From the NCBI GenBank assembly GCA_902826605.1, contig CADEFM010000017.1, positions 39,286 through 103,285 on the forward strand: a stretch of DNA of 64,000 nt, written 5' to 3'. Positions 7,928 through 16,701 of this stretch are shown here, in pieces. The DNA is from an uncultured Acidobacteriota bacterium. GTDB taxonomy: Bacteria; Acidobacteriota; Terriglobia; Bryobacterales; Bryobacteraceae. Each line of letters opens with the position of its first letter. Position 1 is the stretch's first letter. The notes under the pieces are model-generated. The model ran no database searches, had not been told where the DNA came from, and was given only the letters and a program-made list of their open reading frames with translations. The translations under genes and the position numbers were made by a program.

Positions 7928-9166
7928 CTACTGGGCTGTCTCGGTGATCACGGACCGGCCCTGTCTAGATTTTACAATACGGGCGACCATTTCGGAAAAG
8001 GAGAACCACAAGTCCCGAGGGCGGCTGATGGTGTACTCAGTTCCGCGGAATAGGCGCACGGCGCGCCCGATGGAATCGCGCCACGGAACAGCCTGCGGGT
8101 TAACTGCATAGTTTAGGTAGAATACAGGGTAATCCACGTTCAGCGGTTTCAGCGTTTCCTCCGGCACGTGCTGATCGAGCATGACCTTAGGCCCCGCGAA
8201 AATCAATGCGTCGGGATGATCGTCGGTGGACATTTCCTTCTGGATCAGCTCCGTCAAAAATTCCGTATCGCCGTGCTTGTTTTGCAGTTTCTTGGTATCC
8301 ACTACGCCAAGTTTGATGGATTTCAATGTATCGCCCAGGGCGGGGAAGTCGATCTCATTCTCCGTCTTCTGGCGATACAGCACGCGCTGCTCCTGAATGT
8401 TAAAGGCCACCAGGGAAAATGAGCTGAATTCAGGCTGCCGCATAATGCGCCGCAGGACGGAAACCAGTGCAATGGTGTCCAGAGGACGCATCGTGCTGGC
8501 GTAGGCATTCTGCGGCGCGAAATTCATAAGGATCTTGACCTTCAGCGGCGTATCGATTTTTGAATCCTGTGTGCGCGCAACCGGAGGTTCCGGCGTGAAT
8601 TGTTCGAAATGCGCGGCCTCTACTTTTCCGGCCGGCATTTCCATCTGAATCTCACGATCACGGCTGGGCAGTTCCGCCGTCATGTCCCAATAGAACGAAC
8701 ACACACGTTCGGAACGATCCCGGATCAGCCAGTCCACGTGATATTTGCCCTCGCCCAGATCGACCACGCCCTCCAGAATCGCGTCGCCACCGGCGTCATC
8801 ATTAATCTTTGGTACGGTAAAGTGCTGCACGAAGTACTTGGCCTCGGCGGAGCGATCCGCAGGCGTTACACGAAAAAGAATGTTGAGCCCATTTTCCTCC
8901 CCCGCCAGTTCCTTCATTGGAACCGTGGCCGTGAAACCCGCGTGAAATCGCAAATCGAATCCTAGCAGCGGTTTTTCCGGCGTCACCGTGCAGCTGAGTT
9001 CCTTCCGTACCTCCTGGGCCTCCAGCACTGCCAGATCGGTCGCGATAACGTGTACCGGCGCCCCGGGTGTTCCGACCAGGGCTTGAGACGAGAGGGGCGC
9101 GCATGTCACCCACAGTACGGCGGCATATGCACCGGCCGCGATCATATTGCGCACTTGAACTTTCAT
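7928..9166 (-). CDS. Secreted protein of unknown function, acidobacterial type
   Basis: The 412-residue protein begins MKVQVRNMIAAGAYAAVLW, a likely signal peptide. The central part resembles acidobacterial VWFA-related secreted proteins (IVKSR, DHPDALIFAGPKVML, VAFNIQEQRVLYRQ), but I see no MIDAS motif (DxSxS), so a metal-dependent adhesion function is not supported. The start at 9166 gives a clean signal sequence and leaves room for a divergent promoter shared with ssb; a longer frame to 9514 would run through the ssb gene on the other strand. Function unknown. Confidence 0.78.
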   Translation of the reverse strand: MKVQVRNMIAAGAYAAVLWVTCAPLSSQALVGTPGAPVHVIATDLAVLEAQEVRKELSCTVTPEKPLLGFDLRFHAGFTATVPMKELAGEENGLNILFRVTPADRSAEAKYFVQHFTVPKINDDAGGDAILEGVVDLGEGKYHVDWLIRDRSERVCSFYWDMTAELPSRDREIQMEMPAGKVEAAHFEQFTPEPPVARTQDSKIDTPLKVKILMNFAPQNAYASTMRPLDTIALVSVLRRIMRQPEFSSFSLVAFNIQEQRVLYRQKTENEIDFPALGDTLKSIKLGVVDTKKLQNKHGDTEFLTELIQKEMSTDDHPDALIFAGPKVMLDQHVPEETLKPLNVDYPVFYLNYAVNPQAVPWRDSIGRAVRLFRGTEYTISRPRDLWFSFSEMVARIVKSRQGRSVITETAQ

Positions 9167-9293
9167 TCCTGTCACACGAGATATCTTTCGCTCATTCCTC
9201 TTCGCCAAAATCATACACTCTTTTGCTGCATCTGTGCTGCCAATCCGTTCGGAGCTAGGCGCGTAACAGCCTCGTATGGTAACTTTTAGGATC

Positions 9294-9809
9294 ATGGCAA
9301 GCCGTAGCGTAAATAAAGTGATTCTCATCGGGCATCTCGGCCGTGACGCCGAGACCGCATACACCGCCTCGCAGGTCGCGGTGACGAAATTTTCGGTGGC
9401 CACCAACCGGCGCTGGAAAGACCAGCAGACCGGCGAGTGGAAAGAAGAAACCGACTGGTCGCGCGTGGTCCTGTGGCGTGGTGAAAACGTCGCCCCGTAC
9501 CTGACCAAGGGCACGCAGGTCTACGTGGAAGGACGCCTGCAAACGCGCAGCTATGACGACAAGGACGGCAAGAAAGTGTGGGCCACCGACGTCGTCGCCG
9601 ATAACGTAATTCTGTTGGGCGGCCGGGGCGCGGGTGGCGGCGCGGGCACGGGTCCCGACGAAGGTTTCTCGCAAGAGGGCTACACGCAACCCGCCGGCCA
9701 GGGCCCAGGTCAAGGGATGCGCTCCGCGCCGCGCTCGCGCCCAGCGGCATCCCCCGCCGCCGAAATGCCGATGTCCGACGGCATCAGCGACGACGACGTG
9801 CCGTTCTAG
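9294..9809 (+). CDS. ssb: Single-stranded DNA-binding protein
   Basis: SSB coats single-stranded DNA in replication, repair and recombination. The 171-residue product has the N-terminal OB fold (SVNKVILIGHLGRDAE, then FSVATNRRWKD, TDWSRVVLW and YVEGRLQTRSY) over about 110 residues. A glycine/proline/serine-rich linker follows, and the protein ends in the conserved acidic tip DDDVPF that recruits partner proteins. The start at 9294 (MASRSVNKV) is preferred over an ATG at 9276 because AGGA precedes it and it matches the family N-terminus. Confidence 0.96.
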   Translation: MASRSVNKVILIGHLGRDAETAYTASQVAVTKFSVATNRRWKDQQTGEWKEETDWSRVVLWRGENVAPYLTKGTQVYVEGRLQTRSYDDKDGKKVWATDVVADNVILLGGRGAGGGAGTGPDEGFSQEGYTQPAGQGPGQGMRSAPRSRPAASPAAEMPMSDGISDDDVPF

Positions 9810-9847
9810 CATCGGATACGAAGAGTTGGAGAGGAACTCCGACACGC

Positions 9848-11761
9848 ATGTGCGGCATTGCCGGTTTCATCACACTTGAACCCCACACGTATCCGGACTC
9901 CGTTGCAGACCGGATGACCCGCTCCATTGCGCACCGGGGTCCTGATGACTCCCGCGTCTACCGCGATCCGCACGCGGTCCTGGGTCACCGGCGTCTTTCC
10001 ATCATCGATCTCACCACCGGTCAGCAGCCGATGACTTCGGAATCCGGCGATCGATGGATTGTCTACAACGGCGAGATTTTCAACCACGCCGCGCTGCGGC
10101 CCAAACTGGAAGCCCGGGGCCACCAGTACCATTCGCATTCCGACACGGAAACCATCCTCCATGCGTTTGAGGAATATGGCTCGGATTGCGTCGCACACTT
10201 CCGTGGCATGTTTGCATTCGCCATATGGAACCGTCGAACGCGCACTCTGTTCTGCGCGCGCGACCGGCTGGGGATCAAACCCTTCTACTATTTTTGGAGC
10301 CGCCACGAATTCATTTTCGCTTCGGAAATCAAGGCGCTGCTCGAACATCCCTCTGTCTCGGCGGAACTGGAAGAATCGCTGCTTGCTGAGCACCTGGCTT
10401 ATGGCTATGCGTCGGGTGAACAGACGCTTTTCCGTGGCGTTCGGCAGTTAATGCCGGGGCACACGCTGACGCTCGATACCGCCGGCAAACTCGAAATCCA
10501 GCAGTACTGGGATGTGCCCGCGCCGGTCTTGCCGGATCAGCGCGGCGAACAGGATTGGATGAATGATTGCCGCCACCGCCTGGAAGAAAGCGTGAGAATG
10601 CGGTTGATGAGCGATGTGCCGCTCGGCATGTTCCTCTCCGGAGGTGTCGATTCCAGCCTGATCGCCGCGATCATGAAGCCCATGGCCGCAGGGCCAGTTA
10701 AGACCTTCGCCGTGGGATACAGGGAGGCGGAATACAGCGAGCTCGGTTTCGCGCGCGAGGCCGCGACTGCCATTGGGACCGAACATCGCGAGGTTCAAAT
10801 GGGCGCGGACGATTTCTTTAACGCTTTGCCCAAGTTGATCTGGCATGAAGACAAACCCATCACTTGGCCATCTAGCATTTCTCTGTATTTCGTTTCGAAG
10901 TTCGCTGCGGAACAGGTGAAGGTGGTGCTTACGGGCGAAGGTTCCGACGAACTATTCGGCGGTTACAATCGCTATCGAGTCCATTTGATGAACCAGCGGA
11001 TGCTGGGGGCGTGGACTCTTTTGCCGGGTGGATTGCGCCGTACGATGCGAGAACAAATTGCCGAATCGCCGCTGATTTCCGATACTGTTCGCCGCAAACT
11101 GAGCCATACCGTGGCCGGGATGGCGGAGGATTTTGAATCGCTCTATCTGGACAATTTTTACTCGGCTTTCCCGGCCGCCGAACGCGATGTCCTGTTACGG
11201 GATGCGGCGGGCGCGTCGGCGCATGAAAGCTATTTCCGTTACAGGAAATCCAGCGCGAACCGCTCGGAACTGGATCGCTTGCTCTACGCCGATCAGAAAA
11301 CCTACCTCGCGGAATTGCTCATGAAGCAGGACCGCATGAGCATGGCTGCGTCCATCGAGAGCCGGGTGCCCTTTCTTGACCATCCCTTTGTGGAATTTTC
11401 AACGAGAGTGCCGATCCTCGACCGCACGGGTAAAAGTCTGATCAAGCGCGTGGCGGATACGCTCTTGCCGCCATCTATCGTGCATCGCAAGAAGATGGGA
11501 TTTCCAACGCCTTTGCGCGTGTGGCTGAAAGAAGCCCGGCTGCAACCGGTGTTGGACCAGATGACATCGCGCCGTGGTTTTCTGGCCTCCGTTGTGGACA
11601 TCAAGGCAGTGGACGAACTGCTCGCGCGGCATCGCGGCGGAAGGCTGGACGCCACGGACCGTTTATGGCGTTTGCTCAACCTTCATTTGTGGGGCGAGAT
11701 TTTCCTGCTGAAGCGTCGTGACCCGTGCGAGGCGCTCCTTGGAGTTCCCGCCTCCGTATGA
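9848..11761 (+). CDS. asnB: Asparagine synthase-like glutamine amidotransferase (polysaccharide locus copy 1)
   Basis: The 637-residue protein has an N-terminal class II glutaminase domain with the catalytic Cys2 (MCGIAGF), RGPDD and YNGEIFNH. A C-terminal ATP-pyrophosphatase synthase domain carries SGGVDSS near residue 264 and TGEGSDELFGGY near 360. Biochemically it can transfer glutamine nitrogen to an adenylylated carboxylate. Inside a glycosyltransferase cluster such proteins probably amidate a uronic acid or another sugar carboxylate rather than make asparagine. It starts the plus-strand half of the locus; the next gene overlaps its stop by 4 nt (ATGA). Confidence 0.92.
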   Translation: MCGIAGFITLEPHTYPDSVADRMTRSIAHRGPDDSRVYRDPHAVLGHRRLSIIDLTTGQQPMTSESGDRWIVYNGEIFNHAALRPKLEARGHQYHSHSDTETILHAFEEYGSDCVAHFRGMFAFAIWNRRTRTLFCARDRLGIKPFYYFWSRHEFIFASEIKALLEHPSVSAELEESLLAEHLAYGYASGEQTLFRGVRQLMPGHTLTLDTAGKLEIQQYWDVPAPVLPDQRGEQDWMNDCRHRLEESVRMRLMSDVPLGMFLSGGVDSSLIAAIMKPMAAGPVKTFAVGYREAEYSELGFAREAATAIGTEHREVQMGADDFFNALPKLIWHEDKPITWPSSISLYFVSKFAAEQVKVVLTGEGSDELFGGYNRYRVHLMNQRMLGAWTLLPGGLRRTMREQIAESPLISDTVRRKLSHTVAGMAEDFESLYLDNFYSAFPAAERDVLLRDAAGASAHESYFRYRKSSANRSELDRLLYADQKTYLAELLMKQDRMSMAASIESRVPFLDHPFVEFSTRVPILDRTGKSLIKRVADTLLPPSIVHRKKMGFPTPLRVWLKEARLQPVLDQMTSRRGFLASVVDIKAVDELLARHRGGRLDATDRLWRLLNLHLWGEIFLLKRRDPCEALLGVPASV

Positions 11762-12951
11762 AGCTGCTGTGGGCCAATTCCGGCTTCTTGCATCCCACCA
11801 CGCGCGGCGGCCAGATTCGAACTTTGGGGATGCTGCGCCAACTGCACCGCCGCCATGAGATTCATTACGCTGCGTTGTGGGATGGCCAACCGGAAGGTGT
11901 GGCGCGCGCGGCGGAATATTCCACACGTGCCTTCCCCCTCGCATTTCGTACCGCTTCTAAGCGTTCGCCACGCTTCGCCATGGAAGTGGTGGCGGGCGTG
12001 TTTTCCAAACTGCCGCTTGCCATCGGGCGTTGGCGTAGCTCGGAGATGCAGAATATACTCGCGAAGCTTATCCGCGAAGAGAGCTACGACGCCATGGTGT
12101 GCGATTTCCTGGTAACCGCAGTCAATTTTCCGGAGATCGAGAAGGCCGTGCTGTTTCAGCACAACGTGGAAAGCGTCATCTGGGAGCGCCATGCCGAGAC
12201 TGCTACGGATGCGCCACGCCGCAAATATTTCGCGGCCCAGGCACGCCGCATGGGTGTGTTCGAGGCAGATATTTGCCGCAGGGCCGCGCGCGTCGTCGCC
12301 GTTTCGGAAAGCGATGCCGCACAAATGTCGGAACGATTCGGGGTAGTGTGCTCAGCAATTCCCACCGGCGTCGATATCGAGTACTTCAGCCGTTCAAGCG
12401 CTCGCGGCCAAGGATTGGTCTTCGTGGGTTCCATGGATTGGATGCCCAACGTCGACGGCATCACTTGGTTCACCCAGGACATCTTGCCGCTGATTCGGGC
12501 CGTCAACAGAACCATACCGGTGACCATCGTGGGCCGCGCGCCGCCTCCCGGGATTCAAGCGCTCGCCGCCTCCGATCCGCACCTGCATGTCACGGGAACG
12601 GTGCCTGATGTGCGGCCGTATCTGTGGAACGCCGCGGTGTCGATTGTGCCCTTGCGCATCGGCGGCGGCACGCGCATCAAAATCTACGAAGCCATGGCGG
12701 CCGGCGTTCCGGTGGTCTCCACTACCATCGGCGCGGAGGGTTTGGACGTTCGCGACGGACAGACCATCGCGCTGGCCGATACACCGGCGGATTTCGCTCG
12801 AAGGTGTCTCGAGTTGGCCGGAAGCGCAGCGGTTGCGAATGAGATGAGCCGCGCGGCGCGGGAGATGGTCGCGTTGCGCTACTCATGGGATCAAGTGACG
12901 CGCGCCTTCGAACAGCTATTACTGCAAGCGCAGGAGCCCGCCACGCCGTGA
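11758..12951 (+). CDS. GT4-type glycosyltransferase
   Basis: The 397-residue GT-B protein starts MKLLWANSGFLHPTTRGGQ, a nucleotide-sugar transferase N-terminus with a glycine-rich loop (TRGGQIRT). The C-terminal domain contains GLVFVGSMDWMPNVDGI, then VPLRIGGGTRIKIYEAMAAGVPVVSTTIGAEGL, the donor-binding segment with the glutamate of the EAMA motif. The start overlaps the asnB stop by 4 nt. It probably adds a sugar to the polysaccharide repeat unit on the cytoplasmic side of the membrane; donor and acceptor cannot be assigned. Confidence 0.9.
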   Translation: MKLLWANSGFLHPTTRGGQIRTLGMLRQLHRRHEIHYAALWDGQPEGVARAAEYSTRAFPLAFRTASKRSPRFAMEVVAGVFSKLPLAIGRWRSSEMQNILAKLIREESYDAMVCDFLVTAVNFPEIEKAVLFQHNVESVIWERHAETATDAPRRKYFAAQARRMGVFEADICRRAARVVAVSESDAAQMSERFGVVCSAIPTGVDIEYFSRSSARGQGLVFVGSMDWMPNVDGITWFTQDILPLIRAVNRTIPVTIVGRAPPPGIQALAASDPHLHVTGTVPDVRPYLWNAAVSIVPLRIGGGTRIKIYEAMAAGVPVVSTTIGAEGLDVRDGQTIALADTPADFARRCLELAGSAAVANEMSRAAREMVALRYSWDQVTRAFEQLLLQAQEPATP

Positions 12952-14066
12952 GCAAGCCGGTTCCTGTCCTGCTTATGAATTACGATCTGCGCTTCGGGGG
13001 TACGGAGTGCCAGTTGTGCGAAACCGCGCTGCATCTGGACCGGTCCCGCTTCACTCCGCACGTGGCCTGCATTCGTCTGCAGGGCCGCCGCCGCGCGGAA
13101 CTGGAACGTGAGGGCGTGCCGCTGGTGGAATGTTTCTTCCCCTCTTTCGGCTCATGGCGCGTGTTCGAGGCTGCGCGGCGCATGGCCACCTATCTGCATC
13201 GCCACCGTATTCAAGTGGTGCACTCGTTCGACGTGCCTGGGAATCTGTTTGCTGTACCCGTGGCGTTTCTGAGCCGTGTGCCGGTAGTGCTTTCCAGTCA
13301 GCGCGCCTTTCGGGAGGTGACGCCGGGTTGGTATCACCGCTTCTTGCGACTCACCGACCGCCTGGTGGATGGCACCGTAGTCAATTCGGCCAACCTCCGG
13401 GAACATCTGCAGCGGCATGACGGCATCGCGGCGAAACGCCTCACGCTGGTTTACAATAGCGTGGATCTGGAGCGGTTCAGTCCAAGCGGTCCTAAAGCGG
13501 ACGTGCTGGCCGGATGCTCTCCCGTGATTGGGTGCACGTCCATGCTGAGGCCGGAAAAAGGCGTCGGCACGCTGATCGAGGCCTTCGCGCTGTTGTCAGC
13601 GCGCTACCCCTGCGCCGGATTGTTGCTGGTGGGCACCGGTCCGCAGCACGCCGAAATGGAAACACGCGCCGAGCAGTTGGGGTTAACGGGGCGCATTCAT
13701 TTCGCGGGTCCTGTGATGGATGTCGCGCCATGGTTGCGCCGCATGGACATCTTTGCGCTGCCGTCTCTCTCGGAGGCGCTTTCGAATTCGCTGATTGAGG
13801 CGATGGCCACCGGTTGTGTGGCAGTGGCTTCCGATGTCGGCGGAAATGCCGAGCTGGTCTGTGACTCACTTTGCCGATTCCGTCCTGGCGACGCCGAAGA
13901 TCTTGCCCAAACACTCGAACCTCTTCTTGGTGATGGCGACTTGCGTGCACGCGTGGCCGCGGAAGGCCGCGCATTCGTGCAGAGCACGTTTTCCCGCGAA
14001 GAGTCGCTGGGCCGCTTAGGTGATTTGTACATGCAACACTTGCGCCGCAAAGGCGTTGCCCCATGA
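12948..14066 (+). CDS. GT4-type glycosyltransferase
   Basis: The 372-residue GT-B enzyme has the N-terminal MNYDLRFGGTECQLCE loop, a linker with YNSVDLERFSP and GCTSMLRPEKGVGTLIEAF, and the donor-site segment SEALSNSLIEAMATGCVAVASDVGGN. It initiates at GTG 12948 inside the previous stop codon (GTGA), and its own stop overlaps the next start (ATGA). The gene is therefore part of a tightly coupled four-gene unit. It should act on a lipid-linked oligosaccharide on the inner face of the membrane. Sugar specificity unknown. Confidence 0.9.
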   Translation: MSKPVPVLLMNYDLRFGGTECQLCETALHLDRSRFTPHVACIRLQGRRRAELEREGVPLVECFFPSFGSWRVFEAARRMATYLHRHRIQVVHSFDVPGNLFAVPVAFLSRVPVVLSSQRAFREVTPGWYHRFLRLTDRLVDGTVVNSANLREHLQRHDGIAAKRLTLVYNSVDLERFSPSGPKADVLAGCSPVIGCTSMLRPEKGVGTLIEAFALLSARYPCAGLLLVGTGPQHAEMETRAEQLGLTGRIHFAGPVMDVAPWLRRMDIFALPSLSEALSNSLIEAMATGCVAVASDVGGNAELVCDSLCRFRPGDAEDLAQTLEPLLGDGDLRARVAAEGRAFVQSTFSREESLGRLGDLYMQHLRRKGVAP

Positions 14067-15586
14067 GCGTGGTGCGATTTGGCATCCTTGGCGCCCGCCC
14101 GGAATGCGTTTCGTTGTTAGGCCGGCGCGCGATCGAGTTGCTGCGGGCCTCCGGCGCGGAGTTGGTTGCGTGGGTTGAAGGTGATGCTGAGCCTGCATTG
14201 CCGTGGAACCTGCACCAGCCCGGCGCCATGCACGACGCCACCGTGATTCCTCGGGGACTAACGGACAATATCGATTTCCTGTTGCTTCTGGGTGATTTCC
14301 GCCCGGCGCAGCCTGTGCTCGACCACGCACGGCACGGCGTATGGCGATTCGCTACGCCCAACCCCGCTCCTCTCGCCTTCTGGGACGTTTTCGATGGACT
14401 CTTTCACATCGAAGTACGTCTGGATCGCCTGACGGTGGACCCGAAGCGAAGCATCTCATTAGACCGGCGGTGGGTGAAAGTCGATCGTCAATCCTATCGC
14501 AGAACGCTGAACACCGTGATTCAGGAGATGGCGGAAATGCTTGTGTACGCGGCCTGGAACAGCATGGCCAAAAACAGCCCTGCGATCGAATTCCCGCCTG
14601 CGCAGAGGCAAGCCCCATCAGCGCTCGACCTATTGCGCCTGCGCGTGAAGCTTCTGTTGCGATCAGGGGGAGACCAGTATAGGGGATTACTTTATTCAGA
14701 AGCATGGCAGGTGGGAATTGTCGAAGACTCCATCACGGGCTTTGTGGATAGTGAGCAGCTGCCGCCCGTGCGTTGGCTGCCCTCGCCTGATAAGACCCGG
14801 TTCTTGGCCGACCCATTTGTAGCTTCAACTCCAGGCGGGTGGCTGCTCATGGCGGAGGAATTCGACTTCGCGACGGGCCTGGGAAAGATCGTGCAGGAAT
14901 TTTCCTCGGAGGGCCTATTCGCTGGACGGATGCAGGATGTCGGATTACAGGATGAGGACGGCACACACGTGTCCTACCCGTTCCTTCTTTCTCACGGTGG
15001 CGCACTCTATTGCATTCCGGAGACGCATCAGAAAAATGGTGTATGGGCGTGGCGCTGGAATGAAACGTCTCGTGCTTGGCAAGATCCACGTGAGATAGTC
15101 ACCGGCGTCGCTTGCATCGATCCCACGCCGGTGTTTTTTGAAAACCGCTGGTGGTTGTTCTATACGGACAAGGCGGATGGCGTGGATTCCAAACTGCGCA
15201 TTTGCTTTGCGGATTCCCCGTTTGGGCCGTGGCGCCAGCACGCGCGGAATCCGGTAAAGACGGACATACGCAGCAGCCGGCCGGGTGGAACGCCGTTCAT
15301 GCATCGGGGGCAACTCTACCGGCCCGCGCAGGATTCTTCCAAGCACTACGGCTGGCGCTTGGTCGTCAATCTGGTGACGCGTCTTTCGCCGGACGAATTC
15401 GAGGAAGAGCCCGTACGCATCCTTGATAGCAGCCGCCTAGGTGCGAACGGAATTCATACCCTTTCCGGTGCGGGTTCTAAGACCGTGCTGGACGCACGGC
15501 GGTGGCGCTTTACCCCGTGGTTGACGCCGCGGCGGTTGATTCACAAATTTCGAAAGCTGTATCAGCTCCGCAAGAAGGGTTCGTAA
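14063..15586 (+). CDS. Two-domain protein: formyltransferase-like N-terminus with GINT1-like beta-propeller
   Basis: The 507-residue product appears to be a fusion. Residues 1-190 resemble a degenerate formyltransferase fold (VRFGILGARPECVSLLG, LLLLGDFRP, HARHGVWRFATPNPAPLAFWDVF). From about 230 onward there is a beta-propeller with repeated motifs such as RFLADPFVAS, THVSYPFLL, CIDPTPVFFENRWWLFY and SRPGGTPFMHRGQLYRPAQD. This latter part resembles the bacterial relatives of glucosamine inositolphosphorylceramide transferase (GINT1) and GH43-like folds. A role in modifying the polysaccharide is likely from context. The stop overlaps the 3' end of the converging GT4 gene by 25 nt. Confidence 0.8.
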   Translation: MSVVRFGILGARPECVSLLGRRAIELLRASGAELVAWVEGDAEPALPWNLHQPGAMHDATVIPRGLTDNIDFLLLLGDFRPAQPVLDHARHGVWRFATPNPAPLAFWDVFDGLFHIEVRLDRLTVDPKRSISLDRRWVKVDRQSYRRTLNTVIQEMAEMLVYAAWNSMAKNSPAIEFPPAQRQAPSALDLLRLRVKLLLRSGGDQYRGLLYSEAWQVGIVEDSITGFVDSEQLPPVRWLPSPDKTRFLADPFVASTPGGWLLMAEEFDFATGLGKIVQEFSSEGLFAGRMQDVGLQDEDGTHVSYPFLLSHGGALYCIPETHQKNGVWAWRWNETSRAWQDPREIVTGVACIDPTPVFFENRWWLFYTDKADGVDSKLRICFADSPFGPWRQHARNPVKTDIRSSRPGGTPFMHRGQLYRPAQDSSKHYGWRLVVNLVTRLSPDEFEEEPVRILDSSRLGANGIHTLSGAGSKTVLDARRWRFTPWLTPRRLIHKFRKLYQLRKKGS

Positions 15587-16701
15587 AGTTCCAGAGCTTT
15601 CTTCACGGACGTCTCTATTGGGAATCGCGCTGCTTGCCGGACAGCGGCTTCGGACATGTTGCCATAAACCTGGCGATCCGACATAAGGCCCTGGACGGCA
15701 TTCGTCAGTTCCTCGATTTCCCGAGGGCCTGTCGAAACGAGCAATCCTGTTTCTCGATCCGTGACTAGTTCTGGAACAGAGCCGCTCGCGGTGGCGATCA
15801 CCGGTAGTCCGCACGCCATGGCTTCCACCAGCACGTTGCCGAAGGCTTCTCCAAGCGCTGTGTGAATAAACAGATCCGCGCTAGAGTACCACCTCGCCAG
15901 TTCGCGTTGGTGGCCTAAGAACGATACCCTGCTCGCGATGCCCAAATCCTGCGCCATTGCCTCTAATGCGGGCTGCAGAGGCCCGTCACCGGCGATCAAC
16001 AGCCGGACATCCAGGCCTCGCGCAGCCACCTCCGCGCAAACGCGCAGAGCGACTGCAGGACGCTTCCACGCAAGCAGTGCCGATGCGAATATCAGCACGA
16101 TTGACTCCGGTCCCGCTCCTGCCGCCATTCGAACGGTTTCACGCGAAGCCGAATCGGCGTGAAATTGCGAAAGGTCTACTCCGTTGTGAATGACGCACGT
16201 TCGGTTCTCGGGAATTCCCACATTGGTCAACCGATTTCGAATGAAGGCCGAAATGGCGATTGCTTTGGTGAGGGGCGCGCACATGATGCTGGTTCGCATC
16301 CGGATCAGATGGGCCCGCCAGCCACGTGGTTCCCACTCCCCGCTGTTGGCTTCGGTGAACAAGATGTTACGGATACCACTCCACCGGCACAGCCAGAATA
16401 CCGCCGTAAAGTAATCGAAAAAACGGACATGAACGAGACGAACGGAATACTGCCGCGCAAGGCTCCGAATATGACTCCAGTAAGTCCACGGATGCGCGTG
16501 GTAGGAACGAACGATCACGTGTGCGCCGCTTTGCTGCAAGCGCGCCAATACATCAGCGCCAGGGGACTCAGAGACTGTTAGCACGGGGATCGTGCCGCGC
16601 GCCGTCAGGGCACAGCAGAGCTGGCGATAGTACTCCTCCCGAGTGCTCCAGAAGACGGGGCGCCAGTCCAGCAGAAAAAGAACGCAGGCCGGCTTAGCCA
16701 C
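15562..16701 (-). CDS. GT4-type glycosyltransferase
   Basis: The 379-residue protein follows the GT-B plan: an N-terminal acceptor domain (CVLFLLDWRPVFWSTREEYY), the linker VIHNGVDLSQFH, and a donor domain with IFASALLAWKRP, AGDGPL and HTALGEAFGNVLVEAMACGL, where the glutamate pair of the E-x7-E motif is present. It is last in the minus-strand half of the polysaccharide locus, overlapping the upstream polymerase gene by 8 nt, and converges with the plus-strand half. Substrates unknown. Confidence 0.9.
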   Translation of the reverse strand: MAKPACVLFLLDWRPVFWSTREEYYRQLCCALTARGTIPVLTVSESPGADVLARLQQSGAHVIVRSYHAHPWTYWSHIRSLARQYSVRLVHVRFFDYFTAVFWLCRWSGIRNILFTEANSGEWEPRGWRAHLIRMRTSIMCAPLTKAIAISAFIRNRLTNVGIPENRTCVIHNGVDLSQFHADSASRETVRMAAGAGPESIVLIFASALLAWKRPAVALRVCAEVAARGLDVRLLIAGDGPLQPALEAMAQDLGIASRVSFLGHQRELARWYSSADLFIHTALGEAFGNVLVEAMACGLPVIATASGSVPELVTDRETGLLVSTGPREIEELTNAVQGLMSDRQVYGNMSEAAVRQAARFPIETSVKKALELYEPFLRS

